Shown here piece after piece: positions 16,914 through 27,140 of a stretch of 64,000 nt of DNA. This stretch comes from JAEUQQ01 sp963697285. Its GTDB lineage: Bacteria; Acidobacteriota; Vicinamibacteria; Vicinamibacterales; JAFNAJ01. The stretch lies in assembly GCA_963697285.1 (NCBI GenBank), contig CAVONI010000004.1:186001-250000 (forward strand), read 5' to 3'. A program made the translations under genes and the position numbers. How positions within the stretch are numbered: position 1 is the first letter of the stretch; every line of letters begins with the position of its first letter. The notes under the pieces are model-generated. The model made no database searches, was not told the DNA's origin, and was given only the letters and a program-made list of their open reading frames with translations.

Positions 16914-17966
16914 TCACACCACCGCGGGTTCCAGCATCCGCAGCGTACCGGCTGACGCGTCGAGCTCGACCTCGACGCCCACCGGGAGCGTGAACTGCCG
17001 ATCGACATGGCCGATCATCGCGCCGTGGAAGGCTGGAATGCCCAGCGGAGCGATGTGATCGATCAGCACGTCGGGAATCGTCAGCGAGCCGAACCCTTCA
17101 CCGGGATCGCACCTCGAGCACGTGCCCCATACGACGCCGCGCACCTGTGCGAGGATGCCCGCCAGCGACAGCTGTGTGAGCATCCGGTCGATGCGATACG
17201 GGGCCTCCTGCACGTCCTCGATGAACAGGATGCTGCCGGTGAAGTCCGGAACGTACGGCGAGCCGAGGATGGCGGTCAACACCGTCAGGTTGCCGCCGAG
17301 CAGCTTGCCACGAGCGGTGCCCTTCGTGATCACGCGCGTCCGATGCTCGGTCTGGACGATGGCGTCGGTCGGTTCGGTGAGGTTCCTGAACGTGGCCGTT
17401 TCGCCGTTCCATGTGACACGTTTCATCCAGTCGAGGTTGAACGTGTTCCACACCGAGGCACCGTTGGGGCCATGGAACGTGACGAGCCCGGTCTTGTGGT
17501 GCAGCGAGAGGAGGAGCGCCGTGATGTCGCTGTAGCCCTGCAGGATCTTGGGGTGCTTCGCGATGGTGTCCCAGTCGAGCCGCGGCAGCAGGCGCGCGGC
17601 GCCCCATCCGCCGCGGATGCAGTGAATCGCCTTCACCGACGGGTCGGCGAACATCGCGTTGATGTCGGCGGCGCGATCCTCGTCGCGTCCGGCGAAGTAG
17701 CCGCGGCGGTCGAACACGTGTGGTCCGAGCTTGCCGTTGAGCCCGAGCACCTTGAGGGCGTCGAGCAGGATGTCGACCTCGGTGTCGTCCCAGTTCGCGC
17801 TCGAGGGGATCACCAGGCCGACTGTGTCGCCTGGCTGCAGCCGTGCGGGCTTCACGACGCCTGGGCGCGACGTGGCTCCGGGCAGCTGGCCGCTGCCGTG
17901 CGCAGACACGAGGGGGGCGAACGCCGCGACAGCGGCGGCAGTCAAGGCTTCTCGACGCGTGGGCAT
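16914..17966 (-). CDS. LD-carboxypeptidase (S66 family), exported
   Basis: This 350-residue S66 peptidase is related to LdcA and MccF. The nucleophile is Ser146 in GYSDIT, matching Ser115 of the Pseudomonas enzyme; the Glu is in FIEDVQEAPYRIDRM and the His in GHVDRQFTLPVG. The upstream RGGWGAARLLPRLD motif is also typical. The N terminus (MPTRREALTAAAVAAFAPLVSA) is a twin-arginine-like signal peptide, so the enzyme should act in the periplasm, trimming L,D-linked D-Ala from murein tetrapeptides. TAGAAT lies only 6 nt before the ATG, suggesting a leaderless transcript. It is convergent with the HEAT-cyclophilin gene. Confidence 0.9.
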   Translation of the reverse strand: MPTRREALTAAAVAAFAPLVSAHGSGQLPGATSRPGVVKPARLQPGDTVGLVIPSSANWDDTEVDILLDALKVLGLNGKLGPHVFDRRGYFAGRDEDRAADINAMFADPSVKAIHCIRGGWGAARLLPRLDWDTIAKHPKILQGYSDITALLLSLHHKTGLVTFHGPNGASVWNTFNLDWMKRVTWNGETATFRNLTEPTDAIVQTEHRTRVITKGTARGKLLGGNLTVLTAILGSPYVPDFTGSILFIEDVQEAPYRIDRMLTQLSLAGILAQVRGVVWGTCSRCDPGEGFGSLTIPDVLIDHIAPLGIPAFHGAMIGHVDRQFTLPVGVEVELDASAGTLRMLEPAVV

Positions 17967-17972
17967 GCCGGG

Positions 17973-17978
17973 ATTCTA
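17973..17978 (-). promoter_or_regulatory. Putative -10 element directly upstream of the LD-carboxypeptidase start
   Basis: TAGAAT on the minus strand ends 6 nt before the ATG at 17966, so transcription would begin at or next to the start codon. No -35 match was recognised. Confidence 0.4.
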
Positions 17979-18099
17979 CGGCATGGCGAGCGGTGACTGA
18001 CGGCAGGCCGCGCCGCCGCGAACGTCAGCGCGACCCTTCGCCGGGGTCTCCCGCCTGGCGGCAACCCCGGTCGTCCGTCCCCGGGGCCCCTGGCGCGAG

Positions 18100-20943
18100 C
18101 TACTGCGGTGGCGGTGGCTGCGTGCGCTGGGCGGCCGCCATGCGGTCGAGCAGTTCGCCCACGAGCTTCATCTCTTCGCCGTACCGCGCCCAGTTGCCGG
18201 TGCGCTGTGCTTCGATGGCGCGCAGGTACGCCGCCCGCGCCTGCGCGGCGAGATCGCCACCGGCAACGGGTGGTGCGCCCGTGGCCGGCGCAGCCGTCGA
18301 GGGCGCCGACCCGGGCACGGCAGGCGCTCCCGGGGCCGGGGTCGTCGCCGGTGCCTCCCCGCCCGCCGCAGGCAGCGTCTCGACCGGCACGAACTCGCCG
18401 GCGATCTTCCTGTTGCCGCTGCCTGGCGGGAAGATGCGCGCGATCGCCGCGTCCAGCGTCGCCTCCATGACGATGTGGTTCTGGTAGGCGACGATGACGC
18501 GCTTGAGTTCGGGGATGCGTCCGCCCTCCGACCGCAGGTAGAGCGGGCGGATGTAGAGCAGCGATTCCTCGATGGGGATCACCAGCAGCGTCCCCTGGAT
18601 GACCTCGCTCCCCTGCTGGCTCCACAGCGTGATCTGCGGCGAGATGAGCTGGTCCTGGTTGATGCGGGCGGTGACCTGCCGGGGACCGTAGACGACCTTC
18701 TGCTTCGGGAACTGGAAGATCACGATCTGGCCGTACTTCTCGCCGTCGCTGCGCGCGACCATCCACGAGGCCAGGTTGTCCTTGTTGCGCGGGGTGAACG
18801 GCAACATCTGGATGAATTCGGCCGCCGACTCGCCCGGCAGCTTCATGATCGTGTACCACGGCCGCATGGCCTCGCGTTCGAGCCCGCGTGTCTGCGAGTC
18901 GCCGCGGGTGCCACGATCGATCGACGGCACCTCCCACTGGTCTTCCTTGTTGTAGAAGACGGCGGGGTTGGTCATGTGGTACGTCGCGAACATCCGCGCC
19001 TGCATCTCGAAGATGCCTTGCGGGTAGCGCAGCCGCGTCCGCAAGCCCTCGGGCATCTCGGAGAGCGGCTTGAGCAGCGTCGGGAACATCTTCTGCAGCG
19101 TGAGCGCAATCGGATCGGTCGGGTCGACGAGATAGAACGTCGTCGTGCCGTTGTACGCGTCGACGGTCACCTTCACCGAGTTGCGGATGTAGTTGATGCC
19201 AGCCGCCGACGCGGGCGTCGAGTAGGGGTACCGCTCGCTGGTCGTGTAGGCATCCTGGACCCAGTAGAGGCGACCGTCGGCGATCGACAGGTAGCGGTCG
19301 TTCTCGTAGGTCAGGAAAGGCGCGATGTTGCGGACGCGTTCCGCGATGCGCCGGTAGAAGAGCACCTTGCTCTCGGGTGAGATGTCGTTGGTCAGCAGGG
19401 TCTTCAGCGATCCGAACCGGATGCTGAAGAGCGCCTTGCGCCAGAACGATCCCACGGCGACGCCGCCGGTTCCGTTGTAGACCGAGTAGACGTTGTCGTC
19501 GCCCCGCGGGTAGTGGAATTCCTTGGTCGCAGTGTTGACGAAGACGTGCTGCTCCGAGAGTTCACCGAAATAGATGCTCGGCTCGTCGATCGTCAGGTCG
19601 ACCGACGACTCGGGCGGGAGGTTCTTGATGAAGAGGACGGGGAGCCCCTCGGCCGTGACCTCGTTGACCGGCCCCAGCGTGATGCCGTAGCCGTGCGTGA
19701 AGGTGAGGTGCTCGTTGATCCACGTGCGGTTGGGCAGGCTCCTCGCGTTCAACTCGCGCGCGGCGAGCATGACCTGCCGGTACTTGCCATCGATCCAGTA
19801 GCGATCGTTGTGAACCGAGACGAAGTCGTAGTACGTCCGGATTTCCTGGATCTGGCCGAACGTGTCGAGCAGGGGCTGGTGATCCCACAGCGGCACGTTG
19901 TCGATCGTGGCGGCGTTGCGTTCGATGTCGTCGCGCGACAGCAGCGAGTCGCCCGACAATTGCCGCTCGTCGGCGGTGTCGATGTTGAAGGCCTTCCGCG
20001 TCCCCGCCACGTTGTGGATGATGAACGGGGTCTCCTTCACCTGCTCGTTGGGCGCGACCACGAAACGCTGGATGGCAGAGGCGTACAACTCGCCGCCGAC
20101 CGCCACGACCACGTACAGCCCGACGGCCGCGAACACGGGCCAGCGTCCCCTGGCGAACGCCTGCATCACCGCGAGGGCCGCCGCGATCAGCGACGCGACG
20201 GTGAGCACGCGGAGGGCCGGCATGCGCGCCGCCACGTCGGTGAACGAGGCACCGTGGATGATGCCCGACGGCTGCGACATCATCGCCGGCACGCTGAGCC
20301 ATGCACCCGTCGCCAGGAGGACGAAGATGACCGACGCGATGGCCGCCAGGTGCGTCGATGCGGGTGGATCGGTGTAGATGCCGCGGCGCGGGCTCATGCC
20401 CACCGCACCCGACATCACGTAGACGGCGACGGTGGCCAGCAGTGTGCCGGCGGCGAGCGCCAGCCCGAGGCGCTGCAGCGCCTGCAGGAACGGCAGCGTG
20501 AAGACGTAGAAGGCCGGGTCGTGGCCCAGGACCGGATCGACGGCGCCGAACGGCGTGCCGTTGAGGAAGAACAACCACGTGTCCCAGTGCGACTGGGTGT
20601 AGCTCGCGCAGGCGGCCGCGGCCACGGCCGACACGATCCAGACCGTCGGGGTGAGGCGCGCGGGGTCCACGGCGACCGTGCGCGGGCCGTCGGGCGTCAC
20701 GACCACGAACTCGCGCCTGCGGGCGCTGCGCATCGCGAACAGCAGGTTGGGCGCGATGATCCCCAGCGCCACCAGGAAACCGACGGCCGAGAGGGTCGCC
20801 TGCGCAGACAGCGTCTTGAGGAACACCGCCTGGTAACCCGTCTCGCCGAACCACAGCCAGTCGGTATAGAAGGTCGCGAACCAGGGGACGCCAATCAGGA
20901 CCGCGACCAGGAGGCTCAGCAGGCCCTTCGCCGGGCGGTTCAC
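18100..20943 (-). CDS. UPF0182 family large membrane protein
   Basis: This 947-residue protein matches the UPF0182 family. About seven transmembrane helices occupy the first 300 residues (LLSLLVAVLIGVPWF, several further hydrophobic spans). A large soluble domain follows with family motifs such as WDHQPLLDTFGQIQEIRTYYDF and the Pro/Ala/Gly-rich tail around residues 880-920. The role is unknown. The start codon is a GTG at 20943 that overlaps the TGA of sufT (GTGA), so it is translationally coupled to the end of the SUF operon. A weak hairpin (CCGGGGT / ACCCCGG, 18041-18070) follows its stop. Confidence 0.9.
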   Translation of the reverse strand: MNRPAKGLLSLLVAVLIGVPWFATFYTDWLWFGETGYQAVFLKTLSAQATLSAVGFLVALGIIAPNLLFAMRSARRREFVVVTPDGPRTVAVDPARLTPTVWIVSAVAAAACASYTQSHWDTWLFFLNGTPFGAVDPVLGHDPAFYVFTLPFLQALQRLGLALAAGTLLATVAVYVMSGAVGMSPRRGIYTDPPASTHLAAIASVIFVLLATGAWLSVPAMMSQPSGIIHGASFTDVAARMPALRVLTVASLIAAALAVMQAFARGRWPVFAAVGLYVVVAVGGELYASAIQRFVVAPNEQVKETPFIIHNVAGTRKAFNIDTADERQLSGDSLLSRDDIERNAATIDNVPLWDHQPLLDTFGQIQEIRTYYDFVSVHNDRYWIDGKYRQVMLAARELNARSLPNRTWINEHLTFTHGYGITLGPVNEVTAEGLPVLFIKNLPPESSVDLTIDEPSIYFGELSEQHVFVNTATKEFHYPRGDDNVYSVYNGTGGVAVGSFWRKALFSIRFGSLKTLLTNDISPESKVLFYRRIAERVRNIAPFLTYENDRYLSIADGRLYWVQDAYTTSERYPYSTPASAAGINYIRNSVKVTVDAYNGTTTFYLVDPTDPIALTLQKMFPTLLKPLSEMPEGLRTRLRYPQGIFEMQARMFATYHMTNPAVFYNKEDQWEVPSIDRGTRGDSQTRGLEREAMRPWYTIMKLPGESAAEFIQMLPFTPRNKDNLASWMVARSDGEKYGQIVIFQFPKQKVVYGPRQVTARINQDQLISPQITLWSQQGSEVIQGTLLVIPIEESLLYIRPLYLRSEGGRIPELKRVIVAYQNHIVMEATLDAAIARIFPPGSGNRKIAGEFVPVETLPAAGGEAPATTPAPGAPAVPGSAPSTAAPATGAPPVAGGDLAAQARAAYLRAIEAQRTGNWARYGEEMKLVGELLDRMAAAQRTQPPPPQ

Positions 20944-21467
20944 AGCAGTCCCAGTTGCAGCCGCGCTGCGTCAGACATCTTCTCCATGCTCCACGGGGGC
21001 TCCCACACGATCTCGACGTGCGCATCAGTGACGCCCGGCACCGACTTGGTCTTGTACTGGACCTCGTGCGGCAGTGCCTGCGCTGACGGGCAATTCGGAC
21101 TGGTCAGGGTCATGTCGATCCAGACGCGGCGATCGGTGCCGACCCGGATGTCGTAGACCAGGCCGAGTTCGAAGATGTTCACAGGGATCTCGGGGTCGAA
21201 GACGGTCGAGATGGCCTGCACGACCTTCGGCTTCAGTTCCTGGGTCGCCTCGGGGTCGAGTTCGACCGGCGCGAACGCGCCGGGCGCCGCGGCGGGAGGC
21301 GGCTCGAGCAGCGCGGAGACGTCGAACGTGTCGCGCGGCTCGGAGGGCGCGAGCGCAGGCTCAGGTCGAAGCTCAGGCGCGCCGTCGGCCGGGGCGGCGG
21401 CCGCCCCGGCGGCGGGTTCGCCCGGCGCCGACACCTGCGCCTTGTCTTTCCTGAAGAACGAGAACAT
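20940..21467 (-). CDS. sufT: SufT-like MIP18/DUF59 iron-sulfur assembly protein
   Basis: This 175-residue protein has a variable Pro/Ala-rich N-terminal region (about 10-70) and a C-terminal MIP18/DUF59 domain. Its signatures are VFDPEIPVNIFELGLVYDI and LTSPNCPSAQALP with the conserved cysteine, and it ends with VWEPPWSMEKMSDAARLQLGL. SufT proteins help mature or deliver Fe-S clusters. The ATG at 21467 starts 2 nt after the sufU stop, and the TGA overlaps the next gene's GTG, so it sits inside a tightly coupled SUF operon. Confidence 0.9.
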   Translation of the reverse strand: MFSFFRKDKAQVSAPGEPAAGAAAAPADGAPELRPEPALAPSEPRDTFDVSALLEPPPAAAPGAFAPVELDPEATQELKPKVVQAISTVFDPEIPVNIFELGLVYDIRVGTDRRVWIDMTLTSPNCPSAQALPHEVQYKTKSVPGVTDAHVEIVWEPPWSMEKMSDAARLQLGLL

Positions 21468-21469
21468 GG

Positions 21470-21931
21470 TCAATCCCCGGATTCTGTGGTGACGGTGCCA
21501 GACGGCATGTGGAGCGCAGCCTGCAGCGTGTGCCAGGCCAGCGTGGCGCACTTGACGCGCGTCGGATACTCTGCAACGCCTGCAAACACGGCCAGCTTGC
21601 CAATGGATGCCGGTGGGGCGACCGTCGGGTCGCCCGATGTCACCATGGCGTGGAACTCGTTGAACAACGTTTCGACCTCGTCGATCGTCAGCCCCTTGAC
21701 GATGTCGGTCATCATCGAGGCCGAGGCCTTCGAGATCGCGCAGCCCGACCCGACGAACGAGACGTCGGCGATGCGACCGCCGCCGAGCCTGAGGTACACG
21801 GTGAGGCGGTCGCCGCAGAGGGGGTTGTGCCCATCGACCTGGTGGTCGGCCGGCTCCAGGACCCGGAAGTTTCTCGGTCGCCTGTTGTGGTCGAGGATGA
21901 CCTCCTGGTAGAGGTCGCGCAAATCCGACAT
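21470..21931 (-). CDS. sufU: SufU-type iron-sulfur scaffold / sulfur relay protein
   Basis: This 153-residue NifU/IscU-fold protein carries the three zinc-ligand cysteines C39 (NPLCGD), C64 (GSGCAIS) and C128 (VKCATLAW), with Asp41. The insertion between the second and third cysteine (about residues 96-115) is longer than in IscU, as in SufU. In such systems SufU accepts persulfide sulfur from SufS and passes it to SufBCD. Its ATG overlaps the sufS TGA by one nucleotide (TGATG). No SufE is encoded nearby, which fits a SufU-dependent system. Confidence 0.92.
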   Translation of the reverse strand: MSDLRDLYQEVILDHNRRPRNFRVLEPADHQVDGHNPLCGDRLTVYLRLGGGRIADVSFVGSGCAISKASASMMTDIVKGLTIDEVETLFNEFHAMVTSGDPTVAPPASIGKLAVFAGVAEYPTRVKCATLAWHTLQAALHMPSGTVTTESGD

Positions 21932-23178
21932 CAGCCGAACACCTCGCGCACCACGGCCAGGGCCTTGACGAGTGCGTCGACATCGTCACGCGTGTTGTAC
22001 ATCGCGAACGATGCACGCACCGTGGCGGGCACGCCATAACGATCCATCACCGGTTGCGCACAGTGCTGCCCGGTCCTGACGGCGACACCCTCGCGATCGA
22101 GGATCGTGCCGACATCGTGGGGATGCACGCCGTCGAGCACGAACGAGACCAGGCCCGCCTTCTCGCGGGCCGTGCCGATGACGCGCACGCCCGACACGGT
22201 CGCGAGGCGGTCTGTCGCGTAGCGTAGCAGATCGGCCTCGTGGGCGGCGACCTCGGCGAGGTCGAACCGCGACAGGAAATCCACCGCCGCCCCGAAACCG
22301 ACGACGCCCGCGATGTTCGGGGTGCCGGCCTCGAACCGGTAGGGCAGGACGTTGTAGGTGGTCTTCTCGAACGTGACCGACGCGATCATGTCGCCCCCGC
22401 CCTGGTACGGCGGCATGGCCTCGAGCAGGGCCCGCTTTCCGAACAGCGCGCCCGTCCCGGTCGGCCCGTACAGCTTGTGGGCCGAGAACGCGTAGAAGTC
22501 GCAGTCGATGTCGGCCACGTCCACGGGCATGTGGGCGACGGCCTGCGCGCCATCGATGAGCACGGGCACGCCCCGCGCGTGGGCGCGGGCCACCAGGTCC
22601 TTGACCGGATTGATCGTGCCCAGCGCGTTCGAGACGTGGATCAAAGACACAAACCGTGTCTTGTCGGTCAGCAGGCGATCGAAGGCGTCGAGATCGAGGG
22701 TGCCCGACTCGTCGATCGGCACGACGCGCAGCGTCGCGCCGGTCTGCCCGCACACGATCTGCCAGGGCACGATGTTCGAGTGGTGCTCCATCCAGGTGAT
22801 CAGCACTTCGTCACCCGGGCCGAGGTTCGTGCGGCCCCAGCTCTGCGCCACGAGGTTGATGCCCTCGGTGCAGCCCTTGGTGAAGATCACCTCGCGCGGG
22901 TCGCGCACGTTGATCAGCCGCGCGACCCTGGCGCGGGCGCCCTCGTAGGCCCTGGTCGCCCGCTCGCTCAGCAGGTGCGTCGCGCGATGGATGTTCGCGT
23001 TGTCGTGCGCGTAGTACTGCGACTCGGCGTCGATCACGGCCTGCGGCTTCTGCGTCGTGTTGGCGTTGTCGAGGTACACGAGGTCGTGCCCGTGGATGCG
23101 AGCAGACAGGATCGGGAACTCGGCACGAAGCGCGGCAGCTTCGAGGGGACGGGTCGTCGTGGACGTGTGAGAACTCAT
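21931..23178 (-). CDS. sufS: SufS cysteine desulfurase
   Basis: This 415-residue group II cysteine desulfurase binds PLP at K235 (FSAHKLYGPTG) and has the mobile-loop nucleophile Cys373 (RTGQHCAQPVM). YLDNANTTQKP and TEGINLVAQSWG are characteristic of SufS. It converts cysteine to alanine and supplies sulfur to SufU. The ATG at 23178 gives the family N terminus; the frame stays open upstream but reads through repeats. A repeat-containing gap of about 160 nt separates it from sufD. Confidence 0.95.
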   Translation of the reverse strand: MSSHTSTTTRPLEAAALRAEFPILSARIHGHDLVYLDNANTTQKPQAVIDAESQYYAHDNANIHRATHLLSERATRAYEGARARVARLINVRDPREVIFTKGCTEGINLVAQSWGRTNLGPGDEVLITWMEHHSNIVPWQIVCGQTGATLRVVPIDESGTLDLDAFDRLLTDKTRFVSLIHVSNALGTINPVKDLVARAHARGVPVLIDGAQAVAHMPVDVADIDCDFYAFSAHKLYGPTGTGALFGKRALLEAMPPYQGGGDMIASVTFEKTTYNVLPYRFEAGTPNIAGVVGFGAAVDFLSRFDLAEVAAHEADLLRYATDRLATVSGVRVIGTAREKAGLVSFVLDGVHPHDVGTILDREGVAVRTGQHCAQPVMDRYGVPATVRASFAMYNTRDDVDALVKALAVVREVFG

Positions 23179-23180
23179 CT

Positions 23181-23336
23181 GCCGCCTTCCGCCTTCGCAC
23201 TTCGTGCCTCGGCGAGACCGGTCCGCCCCGGGCAAACCGTCACGTGCCGCCGCACTGTTGAGCCTGCCTCGCCGAAGCACCAAAGTGCGACGGCGGCGGT
23301 CGTGCCTCGCCGCAGCACCGAAGGTGCGAAGGCGGG
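23181..23336. repeat. Second short palindromic repeat family between sufD and sufS (three copies)
   Basis: Three related units of about 32-36 bp occur at 23181-23216, 23265-23299 and 23303-23336. Units two and three are in the same orientation (CTCGCCGAAGCACC and CTCGCCGCAGCACC, then AAGTGCGA or AGGTGCGA and GGCGG); unit one is inverted. Each contains a small hairpin of the GCACC-GGTGC or GCAC-GTGC type. The array lies in the transcribed region between two operon genes. Confidence 0.7.
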
Positions 23337-24659
23337 TCAGACGATCAGGGCCGCCTTCGGGAGCTGTGTCAGCAGCGTGTGCTCCAGCGAGTCGCGCAGC
23401 GGCGCAATCGTCACGTGGTCGATGACTTCGCTGGCGAACGCGTGCACGAGCATGGCGCGTGCGTGCGTCTCGCCGATGCCGCGCGCGCGCAGGTAGAACA
23501 ACTGCGTCTCGTCGAGCTGCCCGACCGTCGCGCCGTGCGTGCACTTTACATCGTCGGCGAAGATCTCGAGCTGCGGCTTGGTGTTGATCGTCGCGTCGTC
23601 CGACAGCAGCAGCACCTTGTTCGTCTGCTTGGCGTCGGTCTTCTGCGCGTCGAGCCTCACGAAGATCTTGCCGTTGAACACACCACGCGAGGCATCGTCG
23701 AGCATGCCCTTGTACACCTCGTGGCTCTCGCAGTGCGGCATGGCGTGATCGATGGCGGTGTGCGTATCGACCAGGCGCGTGCCGTTCGCGAGATACAGGC
23801 CGTTCAGCGTGCAGTGGATGCCCTCGGCCCCGAGCCACGCGCCGATGTCGTTGCGCGAGATCGCGCCGCCGAACACGAAACTCTGCTGGTTGTACACGGC
23901 CGAGCGGTCGAGACGCACCTGCGTGTTGCCGACGTGGTACGCCTTCAGGCTCTCGCGCTGCACACGGTAGTGCTCGATCCGTGAGTGCGCCCCGCCGACG
24001 ACCTCGGTCACGGCGTTCGTCAGGTAGACCTCGCCGTCGGGCCCGCCGTAGCTCTCGATGATCCGTACCTGGCTCCGGTCTCCCACGACGATGGTCGTGC
24101 GCGGGTGCGAGACCGTCGGCGCGCCGCTGGTCGTCGAGAGGTACAGGATGTGGATCGGGTCGGGCACCACCGTTTTGGCGGGCACATGGACGACCGCGCC
24201 GTCGTGCGTGAACGCCGTGTTCAGCGCGACGAACGCCTCGTCATCCGACGCGCACCGCGTCAGGTACGGATCCACGAGGCCGGGATCGACCGCCAGGACG
24301 CTCGCCAGGTTCGTGGCACGCACGCCGGCGCCGAGTGCGCCCACCGACGAGAGGGCCTCGGAGAAGTGCCCGTTGACGAACACGAGGCGCGTGCACGCGA
24401 GGCCACGCACGTCGATCCGGGCGAGCACGGAGCGATCGACCGTGGTGATCGAGGGCTCGGCGAATGCCGTCGAGGCGATGGGCGCGATGTTCGTGAAGCG
24501 CCACTCCTCGTGCCGGGTGGTCGGGAAGCCGATCTCGGCGAACCGCTGAATCGCACGGGCGCGGATCGGCGCAAGCCAGATCGGATCGCTGGCGCCGCGA
24601 CGTGCGGCGAGGGCGTCGAACCGGGCGCGGTAGAGGTCCTGGGCTTCTGCAACGGCCAT
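23337..24659 (-). CDS. sufD: SufD component of the SufBCD scaffold
   Basis: This 440-residue protein has the SufD N-terminal helical region (FPTTRHEEWRFTNIAPI) and the SufB/SufD beta-helix core ending with GATVGQLDETQLFYLRARGIGETHARAMLVHAFASEVID. The His in KCTHGATVGQLD, equivalent to the conserved histidine at the SufB-SufD interface, is present. It pairs with SufB in the SufBC2D complex. It starts 12 nt after sufC and precedes the repeat-bearing gap before sufS. Confidence 0.94.
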   Translation of the reverse strand: MAVAEAQDLYRARFDALAARRGASDPIWLAPIRARAIQRFAEIGFPTTRHEEWRFTNIAPIASTAFAEPSITTVDRSVLARIDVRGLACTRLVFVNGHFSEALSSVGALGAGVRATNLASVLAVDPGLVDPYLTRCASDDEAFVALNTAFTHDGAVVHVPAKTVVPDPIHILYLSTTSGAPTVSHPRTTIVVGDRSQVRIIESYGGPDGEVYLTNAVTEVVGGAHSRIEHYRVQRESLKAYHVGNTQVRLDRSAVYNQQSFVFGGAISRNDIGAWLGAEGIHCTLNGLYLANGTRLVDTHTAIDHAMPHCESHEVYKGMLDDASRGVFNGKIFVRLDAQKTDAKQTNKVLLLSDDATINTKPQLEIFADDVKCTHGATVGQLDETQLFYLRARGIGETHARAMLVHAFASEVIDHVTIAPLRDSLEHTLLTQLPKAALIV

Positions 24660-24671
24660 GATCGCAGACCC

Positions 24672-25436
<765 letters not shown>

Positions 25437-25543
25437 GGCGGATTCGTGACCTGGAATGAATTGAGCGCGAGTGTGTGTGAACGCGTGAACGGCGCCCGCC
25501 TGCGCCGGCTCAATGGGTGAACCGGCTTCGGCGAGGCAGGCCC

Positions 25544-26986
<1,443 letters not shown>

Positions 26987-27029
26987 GCGGCTGGAATCCT
27001 GTGGGGCGCCGTCTGACAGGCGCCCGGTC

Positions 27030-27058
27030 AATATACGACCAACGGAGTCGGAGATCAA
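27030..27058 (-). promoter_or_regulatory. Sigma-70-type promoter of the SUF operon
   Basis: On the minus strand TTGATC (27058-27053) and TATATT (27035-27030) are separated by exactly 17 nt, giving 5/6 and 5/6 matches to consensus. Transcription would start about 27022, leaving a leader of about 36 nt before sufB. This is the best promoter in the window and sits in a locally AT-richer stretch. No clear Fur, IscR or SufR operator was identified. Confidence 0.7.
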
Positions 27059-27140
27059 CAACGTCGTTCGATGAGACGCCGCGAATGCGCCCGCGATTCC
27101 GCGCAATGCGACGCGGCACGACGGCCAACGGCCGAGGCGG

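Noticed and set aside
16914..17966. Possible loss of the LD-carboxypeptidase nucleophile, because GGWGAA replaces GGYGAS of E. coli LdcA
   Set aside because: Aligned with the Pseudomonas enzyme, the nucleophile is the Ser of the GYSD motif (Ser146 here), which is intact, as are the Glu and His.
19513..21156. A 547-codon antisense frame over the UPF0182 gene
   Set aside because: Shadow composition and no motifs; UPF0182 on the minus strand is convincing.
23181..23336. A CRISPR-like array
   Set aside because: Only three diverged units, one inverted, with unequal spacing and no cas genes.
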